Part shown: positions 20,745 to 32,300 of the stretch, in pieces
How positions within the stretch are numbered: the first letter of the stretch is position 1
Layout: the number at the start of each line of letters is the position of its first letter
Assembly: GCA_016185365.1 (NCBI GenBank)
Contig: JACPNP010000020.1
Coordinates: 1-64,000 of the forward strand
Reading direction: 5' to 3'
DNA length: 64,000 nt
DNA from: Terriglobales bacterium
GTDB taxonomy: Bacteria; Acidobacteriota; Terriglobia; Terriglobales; Acidobacteriaceae
Made by a program: the position numbers and the translations under genes
The notes under the pieces: generated by a model
Databases searched by the model: none
What the model was told of the DNA's origin: nothing
What the model saw: the letters and a program-made list of their open reading frames with translations, nothing else

Positions 20745-21670
20745 CAGTGGTGCCCTCCGATATGACGGTTGATCAGATACAGCAACGGGAACAGGAAGAT
20801 CCAAACGATGTCCACAAAGTGCCAGTACAGGCCGAAGTTCTCGATGGGGGTGTAATATTCAGCGGAATACAGGCCCTTCGTCGCCCAGTAAAGCAGCCAG
20901 ACCATCAGGCCGATGCCGACGATCATGTGCAGCGCGTGCATGCCGGTCATGGCGAAGTACAAGCTGAAATACACTTCTGACCCGGGCATGGAGCGTTGCC
21001 GCTCGGTGGCCTCACCGGGGACACCCGGCTCCGGAGCTGCCGCCTCTCCCGCTTCGGCATGCGTGGTGGCCTCGGCGCCATGTTCCGCCGCCTTGTCCAG
21101 GCCCGGCAGCTTGCCGAAGCGGCCGTTGAGATAGCGCTGAATCAGGTCAGGAGTCTTCTCTTCCTCATGACTCACGCCCTTACAGGGCGCGCCCTGGGGG
21201 TTGAAACAGAAATTCGCGCCCGGCACTTCGCGCTTCTCGAACTTCTCCGTGTACTCGATGACCTTCACCCCAAGGAAGGTCGCGCCCAGGGCCATGGTGG
21301 CCAGGAGGAATGCGATCAAGCGCTTCTGCAGGCTGCGCTGGGCGGCGTTCACCGCGATCGCCATGGTCAATGAGCTGCCGATGAGGACGATGGTGTTGAA
21401 CAGGCCGAGGTCCACGCGCAATGTGGCGGAGGAGGTACCGAACGCCATGTAGTACTGGTGGCGGTAGACCAGATAGGCCACGAACAAGCCGCCGAAGAAC
21501 ATGATCTCCTGGACCAGGAACACCCACATGCCAAAGCTCGACGCATCCTTCTGCTGGTCGAAGGTGTCGAAGTGGTGCTTGTGCATGGGGTGGTGCCCAT
21601 GTTGGCCATGGTCCACCTCATGTACGCCCGCTACGCCGGGATGATGATGCGTGGAGACGTTGTGGTCCAC
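20744..21670 (-). CDS. Cytochrome c oxidase subunit III with His-rich N-terminus and long loop insertion
   Basis: MWVFLVQEIMFFGGLFVAY...FSLYFAMTGMHALHMIVGIGL...YWHFVDIVWIFLFPLLYL. Confidence 0.92.
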   Translation of the reverse strand: MDHNVSTHHHPGVAGVHEVDHGQHGHHPMHKHHFDTFDQQKDASSFGMWVFLVQEIMFFGGLFVAYLVYRHQYYMAFGTSSATLRVDLGLFNTIVLIGSSLTMAIAVNAAQRSLQKRLIAFLLATMALGATFLGVKVIEYTEKFEKREVPGANFCFNPQGAPCKGVSHEEEKTPDLIQRYLNGRFGKLPGLDKAAEHGAEATTHAEAGEAAAPEPGVPGEATERQRSMPGSEVYFSLYFAMTGMHALHMIVGIGLMVWLLYWATKGLYSAEYYTPIENFGLYWHFVDIVWIFLFPLLYLINRHIGGHH

Positions 21671-23314
21671 TTAGATCTCCCTCTCCTTCTCACCGTAGTG
21701 ATAGGGCTCGGTGGTCACCACCGGGGTCTCGTGGAAGTTATGCTCCGGCGGCGGCGAGGAGGTCTCCCACTCCAATCCCGTCGCCTGCCACGGATTCGGC
21801 CCCGCCACTTTGCCGAACTTCAGCGACCACACCAGATAGACCATGGGCAGGAGGAAGCCGATCGCCAGGATCGAAGCGCCCGCAGAGGACAGCACGTTCA
21901 TCACCTGCCACTCCGCCGGATACGCGTGATACCGGCGCGGCATGCCCAGATAGCCCAGGATGAACTGGGGGAAGAACGTGAGGTTGAATCCCAGGAACAC
22001 GATGATGGCCGCGGCCTTGGCCGGCAGCTCGGGATACATCTTCCCGGTGATCTTCGGCCACCAGTAATGGATGCCGCACAGATAGGCCAGCACCATGCCG
22101 CCCACCATCACGTAGTGGAAGTGCGCCACCACGAAATATGTGTCTGTCAGATGGATGTCCAGGCCGAGCGCGGCCAGGAACAATCCGGTCAGGCCGCCGA
22201 TGGTGAACAGGCCCAGGAAGCCGAAGACATAGAGCATCGGCGTGTCCCAGCGGACCGAGCCCTTGTACAGCGTGGCCGACCAGTTGAAGGTCTTGATCGC
22301 CGAAGGGATGGCCACAAGGAAGCTGATGAAGCTGAACACCAATCCGGCATAGAGCGAGATGCCGGCCACGAACATGTGGTGCGCCCAGACCAGGAAGCCG
22401 AACACCGCGATGGCCACGCTGGAGAACGCCACAGCCTTATAGCCGAAGATGCGCTTATGGCTGAAGCAGGTGATGACCTCGCTGATCACGCCCATGCCCG
22501 GCAGGATCATGATGTAGACCGCCGGGTGGGAGTAGAACCAGAACATGTGCTGGAACAGGACGGGGTCGCCGCCCAGCGCCGGGTCGAAGATCCCGATGTG
22601 GAAGCCGCGCTCCAGCGCGACCAGCACCAGAGTGATGGCCAATACCGGCGTGCCCAGCACCTGGATCAGGCTGGTGGCGTACGTGGCCCACACAAACAGG
22701 GGCAGGCGGAACCAGCTCATGCCCGGGCAGCGCATGCGGTGGATGGTGACGATGAAGTTCAATCCCGTGAGGATGGAACTGAATCCCGCGATGAGGATGC
22801 CCACCGCGGTCATCATCACGTTGGTGTTCGAATAGTTGGTGCTGAAGGGCGTGTACAGGGTCCAGCCGGTGTCCACGCCGCCGGTGATCATGGCGATCAC
22901 GGCGAACGAAGCGCCGATCACGAAGATGTACCAGCTCAGAAGATTGAGCCGGGGGAAGGCGACGTCTTTCGCGCCGATGGCCAGCGGCAGCAGGAAGTTG
23001 CCCAGCGTGGCCGGGATCGAGGGCACCAGGAAGAAAAAGATCATGAACACCGCATGCATCGTGAACGCCTTGTTATAGGTGTCCGATTGCATGAGGTCGC
23101 CGGCCGGGGTGAGCAGTTCCAGGCGGACCATGGTGGCGAAGGCGCCACCGATGAAGAACATGAAGGTGATGGTCAGCAAGTAGAGGATGCAGATCCTCTT
23201 GTGGTCCACAGTGAGCAGCCAGCTCTTCAGGCTGTGGTCCACGCTGAGGTAATTCTCCTCCGGCATCACCTCATGGCCGGCAACAAGATGTCCGCTTGCC
23301 GCTGCCGCGCTCAT
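21671..23314 (-). CDS. ctaD: Cytochrome c oxidase subunit I (heme-copper oxidase, A2-type)
   Basis: [49 protein letters not shown]. Confidence 0.96.
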   Translation of the reverse strand: MSAAAASGHLVAGHEVMPEENYLSVDHSLKSWLLTVDHKRICILYLLTITFMFFIGGAFATMVRLELLTPAGDLMQSDTYNKAFTMHAVFMIFFFLVPSIPATLGNFLLPLAIGAKDVAFPRLNLLSWYIFVIGASFAVIAMITGGVDTGWTLYTPFSTNYSNTNVMMTAVGILIAGFSSILTGLNFIVTIHRMRCPGMSWFRLPLFVWATYATSLIQVLGTPVLAITLVLVALERGFHIGIFDPALGGDPVLFQHMFWFYSHPAVYIMILPGMGVISEVITCFSHKRIFGYKAVAFSSVAIAVFGFLVWAHHMFVAGISLYAGLVFSFISFLVAIPSAIKTFNWSATLYKGSVRWDTPMLYVFGFLGLFTIGGLTGLFLAALGLDIHLTDTYFVVAHFHYVMVGGMVLAYLCGIHYWWPKITGKMYPELPAKAAAIIVFLGFNLTFFPQFILGYLGMPRRYHAYPAEWQVMNVLSSAGASILAIGFLLPMVYLVWSLKFGKVAGPNPWQATGLEWETSSPPPEHNFHETPVVTTEPYHYGEKEREI

Positions 23315-24282
23315 TGCTTACCCCCTGGAGTCGCTTGCCCGCCGGCCTTGGCGCCGGTCCCCTGCTTGGATTTCACGAACGCCACCAGCTGGATCAGGGT
23401 CTCTTCACTGATCTGCCCGGCGAAGGTGGGCATGATGGGCCCATACCCAGCCACAATCTTCGCCTGCGGGTTCAGGATGGATTCGCGCACATAGTTCTCG
23501 TCGGCGGTCACGCTGCGCCCATCGGAGATCTTCACGTTGGAACCAAACACGCCTTCCAGGTTCGGCCCGCGCGCGCCCGGCTGACCGGAGTGACAGGTGA
23601 CGCAACCCAGGCTGGCGAACTGACGCTCGCCCTCCTGCGCCAGCGATCCGCCGGTACTGCCGCTGAGCCACAACTGATAGGCCGCCGGCTCCATCACGAT
23701 CACTTCCCCGATCATCCCGGAGTGCTTGGTGCCGCAATACTCGGTGCAGAAGATGTGGTAGGTCCCCGGCTTGGTGGCATTGAACCAGGCGTAGGTGTAG
23801 CGGCCGGGCAACACGTCATGCTTGATGCGGAACTCGGGCACGAAGAAGCTGTGGATCACGTCCTGCGAGATCATGGTGAGACGGACGTTGGTGTTCACCG
23901 GCACGTGCAGCTGGTTGATCTCCCGCTGTCCGGTGGGATGTTGCATCTTCCACATCCACTGCTTGCCGGTGATGTAGACCTCCATGGATTCGCGGGGCGC
24001 GCGCATCAAGTGGAAATAGAGCACTGCCGCCCACACAAAGATCACCATGGCGATGCCCAGCGGCACCGCGCTCCAGAAGATCTCCAGCGGCACCGAGCCT
24101 TCGATCTGCACGGCCACCGGGTGCTTCGATTTGCGGAACTTGATGGAGAACGCCACCACCATCACCGCCACCAGCACGGTGAAGAAGATGGTGTTCAGGA
24201 CCAGGAACACATACAGCAAGTCCATGTGGCCGGCCACGGTGGAGGCCTGCTCCGGCCATAACGGGATGTACTTGGAAAGCAT
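23311..24282 (-). CDS. coxB: Cytochrome c oxidase subunit II with C-terminal cytochrome c domain (caa3 type)
   Basis: CuA motif [12 protein letters not shown] and C-terminal heme motif CVTCH. Confidence 0.95.
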   Translation of the reverse strand: MLSKYIPLWPEQASTVAGHMDLLYVFLVLNTIFFTVLVAVMVVAFSIKFRKSKHPVAVQIEGSVPLEIFWSAVPLGIAMVIFVWAAVLYFHLMRAPRESMEVYITGKQWMWKMQHPTGQREINQLHVPVNTNVRLTMISQDVIHSFFVPEFRIKHDVLPGRYTYAWFNATKPGTYHIFCTEYCGTKHSGMIGEVIVMEPAAYQLWLSGSTGGSLAQEGERQFASLGCVTCHSGQPGARGPNLEGVFGSNVKISDGRSVTADENYVRESILNPQAKIVAGYGPIMPTFAGQISEETLIQLVAFVKSKQGTGAKAGGQATPGGKQ

Positions 24283-24284
24283 AG

Positions 24285-25151
24285 TTATGTGTGCCTTAAT
24301 CCCCTGTTCGCCTGCGCTTCACGCCAGAAACTCACCCCCATAAAGGTGCCCAGCAAAAGCACGGTCAGCACGCCGCCCAGACGCATGATGTTCATGGCCA
24401 CCGCGCCATACTTCCCGGTGGTGGGGTCATAGTGGAAGCAGTACAGCAGCAGCGTGTCCACCGTGTTCCCGATCTTCTCGTTCGAGGCCTCGATGATCCC
24501 CAGGCGCATGTCCTTGGGCGAATACTCGATGCCGTAGTAATACTGCGCCACCTTGCCCTCGGGGGTCAGCAGCATCAGGCCGCTGGCGTGCGCGAACTGC
24601 TTGCTGCTCTCATCCCATGCGTAGCGGAATCCCACGGCCTTGGTCAACGCTGTGATCGATTCCTGCTTGCCGGTCAGGAAATGAATGCCCTGTTCGGCCC
24701 CGGGACGGCGATAGCGGCCCAGGTAGAGGTGCTTCTTGTCCTGGGCCAGTCCCGGGGTCTCCCGCGGATCGAAACTCACGGCCACCACTTCAAATTCCTT
24801 GCCCGCATCGAACTTCAGCACATCCAGCGCGCTGGTCATGCCATTCAGCACCTGGTCACACAACATCGGGCAGTCGTAATACACCATCGCCAGCAGCACC
24901 GGACGTTTCCGGTTGAAATATTTCCCCAGCGTCACAGCATTCCCGGACTCATCCACAAAACCGGCGTCGAGCGGCGCCTGCTCACCCAGCTTCTGGTCGA
25001 TGCCCACCTGTAGCAAGATGGACGGCTGCGCGTTGACAGTCCGCGCGTCCTCGGCATGGACCATGTCACCGCTCATCTTCTGCTGCGCGGCGGCGCATGC
25101 CGCCAGCATCAGCAGCGTGAGTATCCACCGGGATGTTTCGTTCCATCGCAA
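24285..25151 (-). CDS. SCO family copper chaperone
   Basis: Thioredoxin-like CxxxC in YYDCPMLCDQVLNG; in operon with cox genes. Confidence 0.9.
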   Translation of the reverse strand: MRWNETSRWILTLLMLAACAAAQQKMSGDMVHAEDARTVNAQPSILLQVGIDQKLGEQAPLDAGFVDESGNAVTLGKYFNRKRPVLLAMVYYDCPMLCDQVLNGMTSALDVLKFDAGKEFEVVAVSFDPRETPGLAQDKKHLYLGRYRRPGAEQGIHFLTGKQESITALTKAVGFRYAWDESSKQFAHASGLMLLTPEGKVAQYYYGIEYSPKDMRLGIIEASNEKIGNTVDTLLLYCFHYDPTTGKYGAVAMNIMRLGGVLTVLLLGTFMGVSFWREAQANRGLRHT

Positions 25152-25167
25152 GACTGAACTCGCTTCC

Positions 25168-25653
25168 TTATTTCTTTGCCACCGGCGCCGCTTTCGGCGC
25201 AGTTGCGGGCGCCGGCAGTCCCCGCTCCGCGATCAGTTCCATCGCGCGGTCGATGGGGATGCGCACCTTGCCTTCGGATTGATTGATCCATCTGTAATCA
25301 TGCAAACGATCCTTCTGCTGCTTGGCGAACACGTCATAATCGCCATACTCATTCGCCAGCAGCCGGGGTTCCGGGAATGTCGACTTGAGGCGATCCACTA
25401 CGTCCTTTACGGTCTCGGTCTTGTCGATCGGCTCCGGCTTGACCCCGGCCGCGGCCGTCATGGGATTCGCCGGCCCCTGGTTCTTCTCATAGCCCCAGTT
25501 CAATGCCAGATAGAAGCCATACAGCGCGAAGCAGATGATGAATCCGCCCAGGGCGAGGGCCACCCCGAAGGTGACGATGCCTTTGATATTGACATCGCTC
25601 TCCTCGTGACCGTGCTCCACCCAGTGTTCGCTCTGCGGCTTAATGTGCTCCAT
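25168..25653 (-). CDS. Single-TM protein of the ACIII/caa3 operon
   Basis: 161 aa with one TM helix, between actF and SCO. Confidence 0.7.
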   Translation of the reverse strand: MEHIKPQSEHWVEHGHEESDVNIKGIVTFGVALALGGFIICFALYGFYLALNWGYEKNQGPANPMTAAAGVKPEPIDKTETVKDVVDRLKSTFPEPRLLANEYGDYDVFAKQQKDRLHDYRWINQSEGKVRIPIDRAMELIAERGLPAPATAPKAAPVAKK

Positions 25654-26917
25654 GCGACTTCTCCATGATCTGCGGGAACAACGGGTGATACAGCGGCAGG
25701 ATCGGCCGTGTCCCCAACTCGCGGAAGAACAGCGTGAACCAGACGCAGGCCATCGCCGCCGGCACCACCAGGTCCCATAGCGTGGGATCGAAATTCCCGG
25801 TCGGCCAGCTTACGTCGGCGAAGTTCGGCAGGATGTGCCAGTACAGGTCCAGGTAGCGCATGAGGACCAGCATCGCGGCCACCATGGCCAGGCGCTCACC
25901 TTGTTTCTTAAGATTGCGGTTCAGTAGCAACAGGAAGGGCACGACGAAATGGAAAATGGCGAGCACCAGGAACACCGGCAGCCAGCCGTTGCGTGACCGC
26001 GCCAGATACCACGGGATCTCTTCCTTCAAGTTGCCCGACCAAATGATGATGAACTGCGAGAACGAGAGGTATGTGTACAGCATGACGAACGCCAACAGGA
26101 ACTTGCCGTTGTCATGCAGCTCGTTCTTGCGCAGCAGATGCTTCATGGGCTCGGTCTTGGCGAGCATCACCAGAACGATGATGGCGAAGGACATGGCCAG
26201 CAGCGCCTGTCCGGCCATATAGAGCATCCCGTAGATGGTGGAGTACCACACCGCATCCAGGCTCATCACCCAGTCCACCACCGCCAAGGACAGCGAGACG
26301 GCATAGAACAAGATGCCAAAGCCGCTCAACCGCATGAAGCGCAGACGCAGCGCGTTCCCCTCCTCGGGCGACGCGGGCGGATGGTCCTGGCGCAGCGACC
26401 AGCGGTTCAAGATCACGGCAAGCAATCCCCACGCCGCGAAATACGCGATGGCGCGGATGATGAACATCTTCGGATTCAGATACGCTTCACGCACATGGAG
26501 CGCATGTTCACCGTGGGCGGTAAGACCCGTGTGGTTCGCCCAGGGATAGAGATACTTCAATCCGGCGGCGATGGGCACGAACATCAACGCCATGAGCCAC
26601 CAGTTCCGCGAGCCGGCTTCAAAGATGCGCCGCATCACCAGGCCCCACTTGCCGCCGGTCACGTGCTGCACCATTAACAGAACCAGGCACCCCAGCGTGA
26701 GTCCGCAGCAGAACATGAATCCCACCAGGTACGCGCGCAGGAAGTGGTTCATGCCGACCGGGTCGCCAAAGTTCAAACCGAGCCCTATCAACGCCCAGAG
26801 CGTGAGGATCAAGGCGGGGAAGGTCAGATACTTCCGCCATTGCGTGACGCTGGCCGGCGCCACGAGTTCTTCCGGCCGGGGGAGCGCCGGGGCGTGATGT
26901 TCGTGCGTGACCGCCAT
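25640..26917 (-). CDS. actF: Alternative complex III subunit ActF
   Basis: Polytopic 425-aa protein, starts MAVTHEHHAPALPRPEELV; overlaps actE stop; syntenic ActF position. Confidence 0.85.
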   Translation of the reverse strand: MAVTHEHHAPALPRPEELVAPASVTQWRKYLTFPALILTLWALIGLGLNFGDPVGMNHFLRAYLVGFMFCCGLTLGCLVLLMVQHVTGGKWGLVMRRIFEAGSRNWWLMALMFVPIAAGLKYLYPWANHTGLTAHGEHALHVREAYLNPKMFIIRAIAYFAAWGLLAVILNRWSLRQDHPPASPEEGNALRLRFMRLSGFGILFYAVSLSLAVVDWVMSLDAVWYSTIYGMLYMAGQALLAMSFAIIVLVMLAKTEPMKHLLRKNELHDNGKFLLAFVMLYTYLSFSQFIIIWSGNLKEEIPWYLARSRNGWLPVFLVLAIFHFVVPFLLLLNRNLKKQGERLAMVAAMLVLMRYLDLYWHILPNFADVSWPTGNFDPTLWDLVVPAAMACVWFTLFFRELGTRPILPLYHPLFPQIMEKSHGAH

Positions 26918-27582
26918 CAGTGCGCGCCTCCCTTCTTGGGTTCGGCTTTCGCCGGGGCCGGAGATCCCGGTTTGGACGTCATCGGGTCCTTGATATGTTC
27001 CCTTTCGCTCTCGGGAACGTCCGCCAGCGTGGCATCCTGGCTCAGTTGCAGCGCACGGATGTAGGCGGCGATGGCCCAGCGGTCTTCCGGCGGGATCTGC
27101 GCCTTGTAATTCAGCATGGCGCCGAAGCCGTTGGTCATCACGTCGAAGAAATAGCCCAGGTTCTGCGCCTTGAGCCGCGGATCGTGGAACGAAGCCGGCA
27201 TCTTCTGGAAGCCGCGCAGCGCCACCGCGCCGTTGCCGTTGCCGATCTGGGCATGGCAGGGCGCGCAATAGATGTTGAATCGGCCCTGTCCGCGGTGCAG
27301 CAGATCCTTCAAGCCATAACCTTCCTTGAGCAATCCCTGGGGCAGGTCATTGCCGAAACCGTCACCGATCTTGCCGGTGTAGAAATATTTGTCCGCCTGG
27401 AGATGGCCCCGGGCCACGGCATGCTCCACCGGCTGGCGCGCCGACTGGCCATCGGCAAAGAACCGGCTCTCCCGCAACGGGATGTACTTGGGCTGGTCAT
27501 GCATGTCCTGGCGGCAGCCGGCCAGCAGCAACAGCGCCAGGGCGCCCGCGGCCAGACCGGCCTTGCTCCACTTGTTTGTCAT
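26917..27582 (-). CDS. actE: Alternative complex III cytochrome c subunit ActE
   Basis: Lipobox LLLLAGCRQ; heme motif CAPCH; position in operon. Confidence 0.85.
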   Translation of the reverse strand: MTNKWSKAGLAAGALALLLLAGCRQDMHDQPKYIPLRESRFFADGQSARQPVEHAVARGHLQADKYFYTGKIGDGFGNDLPQGLLKEGYGLKDLLHRGQGRFNIYCAPCHAQIGNGNGAVALRGFQKMPASFHDPRLKAQNLGYFFDVMTNGFGAMLNYKAQIPPEDRWAIAAYIRALQLSQDATLADVPESEREHIKDPMTSKPGSPAPAKAEPKKGGAH

Positions 27583-27589
27583 GGCGCGA

Positions 27590-27953
27590 TTAATGGGGCA
27601 CCTCCCACACGTTCACGGGATCGAGCCCACTCAGGAACTTTTTGCACTCCTCCGCCTTGAATCTCGCATCGGTCGCCTCGATGCAAAGGAAGAACTTGTC
27701 TTTCTGCGCGTGGTCCACGAAGCGCTCGATGTTGAACACCGGGTGATAGGGCCGGGGCAGTCCGTTCAGCGCCAACATGCCGATCACCGCCGTCAACGAT
27801 GCGCCCAGCACTGTGGTCTCAAACCACACGGGAATGAAATTCGGCCAGGAGTGGAGCGGCTTGCCGCCGATCACCAGCGGATACGGCCGCGACCAGCGCC
27901 TCCGCCGAGGCGAACTCCGCCATCACTCCGTATGTGCCCTTCGGCTTCCTCAT
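27590..27953 (-). pseudogene. actD: actD (DUF3341), disrupted by internal deletion and frameshift
   Basis: ATG at 27953 (TAATG overlap with actC stop) reads MRKPKGTYGVMAEFASAEALVAAV, then goes out of frame and stops after 43 aa. The C-terminal portion YPLVIGGKPLHSWPNFIPVWFE...NVWEVPH lies in a different frame. Confidence 0.85.
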
Positions 27954-29344
27954 TACTCTTTCACCTTCGACTCCGGCAACAGCATGCGCATCTCAAAGAT
28001 GGCGATCATCGGCAGCACGCGGATGAACAGGAACAGCAGCGTGCAGAACAATCCGATGGTGCCGAGATACGTGGCCCAGTCCCACACTGTGGGGTGATAC
28101 ATGCCCCAGCTTGACGGCACGTAATCGCGATGCAGGCTGGTCACGACGATCACAAAACGTTCCAGCCACATGCCTATGTTCACAATCAGCGAGATGATGA
28201 AAAGTCCCAGCGTGTGCGTGCGCACCTTCTTGAACCACAACAACTGGGGCGTGATGATGTTGCACAGGATCAGGAACCAGTACGTCACCGCGTACGGCCC
28301 GAAGGCGCGATTGTGGATCATGTAGGCTTCGTACCGGTTGGCGCTGTAGAACCCGTAAAAAGCCTCGGTCATATAGCCGTAGCCAACGATCAGGCCGGTG
28401 GCCAGCATCACCTTGGCCATGTTGTTCAAGTGGCGGTCGGTGATGAAGTCCTTCATGTTGTAGGCCGCGCGGATGGGGATGGCCAGAGTGATGACCATGG
28501 CGAACCCGGAATAAATGGCGCCGGCCACGAAATAGGGCGGGAAGAGGGTGGTATGCCATCCGGGGATCACGGACACGGCGAAATCCCAGCTGACCACGGT
28601 ATGCACGGAGAGAACCAGCGGCGTCGATAGGCCGGCGAGAAGCAAGTACGCGGTCTCATACCGGTGCCAGTGCCGGGCGGAACCGCGCCAGCCCATGGAC
28701 GCCATCCCGTAGAAGAACTTGGCGAAGGCGTTTTTGGCTTTGTCGCGCAGGGTCGCAAGGTCAGGGATCAGACCGGTGTACCAGAAGATGAGTGACACGG
28801 TACCGTAGGTCGAGACCGCGAAGACGTCCCAGATGAGCGGGCTGCGGAACTGCGGCCACAATCCCATCGAATTCGGGTACGGCAGCAGCCAGTAGGCCGC
28901 CAGCCATGGACGTCCGGTATGCACCAGCGGGAACATGGCGGCGCAAGCCACGGCGAAGAGCGTCATGGCCTCGGCAAAACGGTTGATCGAGGTGCGCCAG
29001 CTCTGGTTGAACAAGAGCAGGATGGCGGAGATCAGCGTGCCGGCGTGGCCGATACCGATCCACCAGACGAAATTGATGATGGCAAAGCCCCAACCGACGG
29101 GGATGTTGATGCCCCAGATCCCCGTGCCCTTCAGGAACAGGTAGGTCACCGCTCCCATCAGGACATTCAACATGGTGAACGCGATGAAGAACCCGAGCAC
29201 CCAGCTCCACGGCGTTCGCTTGGTCAGGACGACGTTGCTGATCTTCTCCGTGATCTGGCCAAAGTCGTACCCGGGCGCGATCACCGGGGGGCTGCTGCCC
29301 GGCTTGTTCACGTCCTGCTCGCGCTCGAGTTCGTTAACCGGCAT
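27953..29344 (-). CDS. actC: Alternative complex III NrfD-like membrane subunit ActC
   Basis: Polytopic 463 aa; WWIGIGHAGTLISAILLL; operon position. Confidence 0.92.
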   Translation of the reverse strand: MPVNELEREQDVNKPGSSPPVIAPGYDFGQITEKISNVVLTKRTPWSWVLGFFIAFTMLNVLMGAVTYLFLKGTGIWGINIPVGWGFAIINFVWWIGIGHAGTLISAILLLFNQSWRTSINRFAEAMTLFAVACAAMFPLVHTGRPWLAAYWLLPYPNSMGLWPQFRSPLIWDVFAVSTYGTVSLIFWYTGLIPDLATLRDKAKNAFAKFFYGMASMGWRGSARHWHRYETAYLLLAGLSTPLVLSVHTVVSWDFAVSVIPGWHTTLFPPYFVAGAIYSGFAMVITLAIPIRAAYNMKDFITDRHLNNMAKVMLATGLIVGYGYMTEAFYGFYSANRYEAYMIHNRAFGPYAVTYWFLILCNIITPQLLWFKKVRTHTLGLFIISLIVNIGMWLERFVIVVTSLHRDYVPSSWGMYHPTVWDWATYLGTIGLFCTLLFLFIRVLPMIAIFEMRMLLPESKVKE

Positions 29345-32300
29345 GGTGCTCGCTCTCCGCCGACTTGGGTCCCAGACCCGGATTCGGATTGTGCACCGCG
29401 GCCAGGTACGTGGTCCGCGGCCGGGTGTTCACTTCCGCCAGCAATGCGTAATTACGCTCATGCTTCTTCAGCTTGCTGACCTTGCTTTCCGGATCGCTGA
29501 TGTTGCCGAAGACGATGGCGCCGGTGGGGCAGCTCTGCTGGCAGGCGGTGACGATCTCGCCGTCGCGGATGGTGCGGTCTTCTTTCTCCGCCACGATGCG
29601 CGCCGCATTGATGCGCTGCACGCAATACGTGCATTTTTCCATCACGCCGCGGCTGCGCACGCTGACGTCGGGATTGCGCATCGGCTTCAAACTCTCGGTC
29701 TCGAAGTCCGAGAACAGCAGAAAGTTGAAGTGGCGCACCTTATAAGGACAGTTGTTGGAGCAATAGCGCGTTCCCACGCAGCGGTTGTACACCATGTTGT
29801 TCAGCCCTTCGGGGCTGTGCACGGTGGCGCCCACCGGACAGACCGGCTCGCACGGCGCGTTCTCACATTGCATGCAAGGCAACGGCTGGAAGAAGGCGCG
29901 CGGGTTGGCGTGGTCGCCGCCGGGTGACTCGAAGTAGGTGTCGATGCGGATCCAGTGCATCGCCCGGCCCAGGATCACCTGCTCCTTGCCCACCACCGCG
30001 ATATTGTTCTCCGAGACGCAGGCCGCAATGCACGCATTGCAGCCCACGCAGGAGTTCATGTCGATGGTCATGCCCCACTGATGATCGTAGGGAGTGGGTA
30101 ATTTGGTAGGATCCGTGGTCCAACTGGCGTGGCCATTTTCCGCGAAGAGCGTGAGGTTCTTTTCCGCCTCTTCCGCCTCTTCCTTGGTCATGGGCTTGCC
30201 GTCGGACTTGATCTTGCCCATGTAGAACAGTGTCTCTTCGGTGAAGTGCGGGTTCTTCTTGTACTCATCGAGCGTCGAACTCTTGATGAGTTCCCGGCTC
30301 TCCGCGGCCACGCCGGTCTCGGTCTCGCCCACCTCGCCCTGGTCGATGAACCCCGCCGGCTTGCTCTCAATGAGGAATTGATGATGCGTGCTGGCCAGCG
30401 ATTGCGTCACTCCGGTGACCTTGAGCCGCACACTCGCCACGTTAGGATTCGCGGAGGTGCGAAGGGTGTATGCGTTGAAGCCCGTACCGGTCCCGACTCT
30501 GCCGACCACGGAACGGCCGAATCCCAGGTGCACGGTGACACTGTTGTCCGGATGGCCGGGCACGATCATGTCCGGGCCCTTCACGGTGCGGCCGTCCACC
30601 GTGACTTCAAGCAGGGGCGAGAACTTTGGACGCCAATCCTTCAGACCCAGGGAGTGGTATGTGGCCATGCTCATCTGCACGGCGTTGTCCCAAGTGAGCT
30701 TGGTGATGGGACGCGGCAACTCCTGCAGCCAGCCGTTGTTGTTGTAACGACCGTCGAAAACATTGGCGTCCGGACGGAAGACGATCTCCATCTCGGCGCT
30801 CTTTGCCGGGGTCACGCTCACGGCTTTGGCGGTGACGTTCTTCGCAGCAGCGGCGCTGTCCGGGACAAAGCCGTCATGCAGCGTCTTGCGCCACCAGGAT
30901 TCGAACTCGCCGGCTTTCGTCTGTCCCTGCCAATAGGTGCGCAACAGGTCATACGGCGTCACGCCGGGTGACTCCGTGAATGCGGCCAGTAATTCGTAGG
31001 CCGTCTTGCCCTGATAGAGAGGATCGATCAGCGGCTGCTGGATACACACCGAGCCGTCATAGGCCCGGGCATCACCCCATGCCTCCAGATAGTGCGCCAT
31101 CGGGACATGCCAGTGGCAGAGCTGCGCGGTCTCATTGCGGTGCGTGGAAAGCGCTGCCTTGAACGGCACCTTCATCATGGCTTCGCCGAACTTGAAGTCG
31201 GCCGGCGCATCGTAGGCCGGATCGCCGCCGACCATCACAAGCATCGTGACTTTGCCGGCATTCATGTCAGCGACCAATTCCTTCAGTCCGGCGACCTGCT
31301 CCGAAGGGAAGATCTCGACCGGGTCGGTGTAGACGATGGTCTTGCCAACATTGCCCAGGGCCTGGTTGATCGCCGCCGCCAGCGCATGAACGTTGGCCGA
31401 TTGTTGCTCGCCGGGGACCACCACGCACTTCCCTTTGGCCGCAAGCAGATCCTTCACCATCGTGTCGAGGACCGCCTTGGCTTTCGGGTCGCTGAGCGTG
31501 CCACCCCCACCTGCTCCCACCGTGCCCGCCAGCGCCGCGGCAAAAGCTTCGACATCGGATGCCCGCATGGCCAGTCTGTGGTCCGCTTTGCCACCCGTGG
31601 TGGTCGTCTGGCTCTCGACGACATACAACCGAGACATCGTGGCATCTTTCGGGTCGACACCTTCCAGCTTGCGCCGCTTGGCGAAGTCACGCGCCAGTTG
31701 CAGGAAACCCGGGAAGTTCGAACCGGAGAGGAAGTCCGCGTCCAACGACACGATCACATCCGCCTGGTCGAGCTTGTACTGCGCCTCCACATACTGGCCG
31801 AAGGCGATGCGCGCGCCCGCACGGGCGGCATCGCGATTCACCGGGTCATATTGGTAGAGCTTGGCCTGGGGAAACGCTTTCAGCACATCTTTGAACATCG
31901 CGCCCAGGGACGGCGAAGTGATGGTCTCCGTCAGGAAGCGGAGCCCCGCGCCTTGCTTGGTCTTTTCCGTCGCCGCCGCGTCGCGGACATCGTTGAGGAA
32001 TTCACCCCACGGACGCTCACCCGGCAACTGTGTTTTTCGGGATGCCAGTCCGCCGTTGTAGATCGCCGACTGTGCGCGGTCCGGATCGTACAGGTCGAGC
32101 AACGACGCCTGGCTGATGACATCCGAAGCGCCCTGGCTGTATGGATGTTCCGGATTGCCGTCGACCTTGACCGGCCGGAACATGTGGCTCTTGACCAGCA
32201 GAGGTTGCGCGCCAAAGTCCGAGGGCCGCGCCGTCGCATAAAACATCGGCTTGCCGGGGATCAGGTCTTCCGGCTGCTGCACATAGGGAACGATGGGCTC

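Noticed and set aside
21458-23494. 678-aa plus-strand ORF
   Set aside because: Lies antisense to coxC/ctaD; His/Arg/Gln-rich translation typical of shadow ORFs in high-GC DNA. The same reason rejects 17066-18715, 31092-32732, 35135-36541 and 37435-39141.
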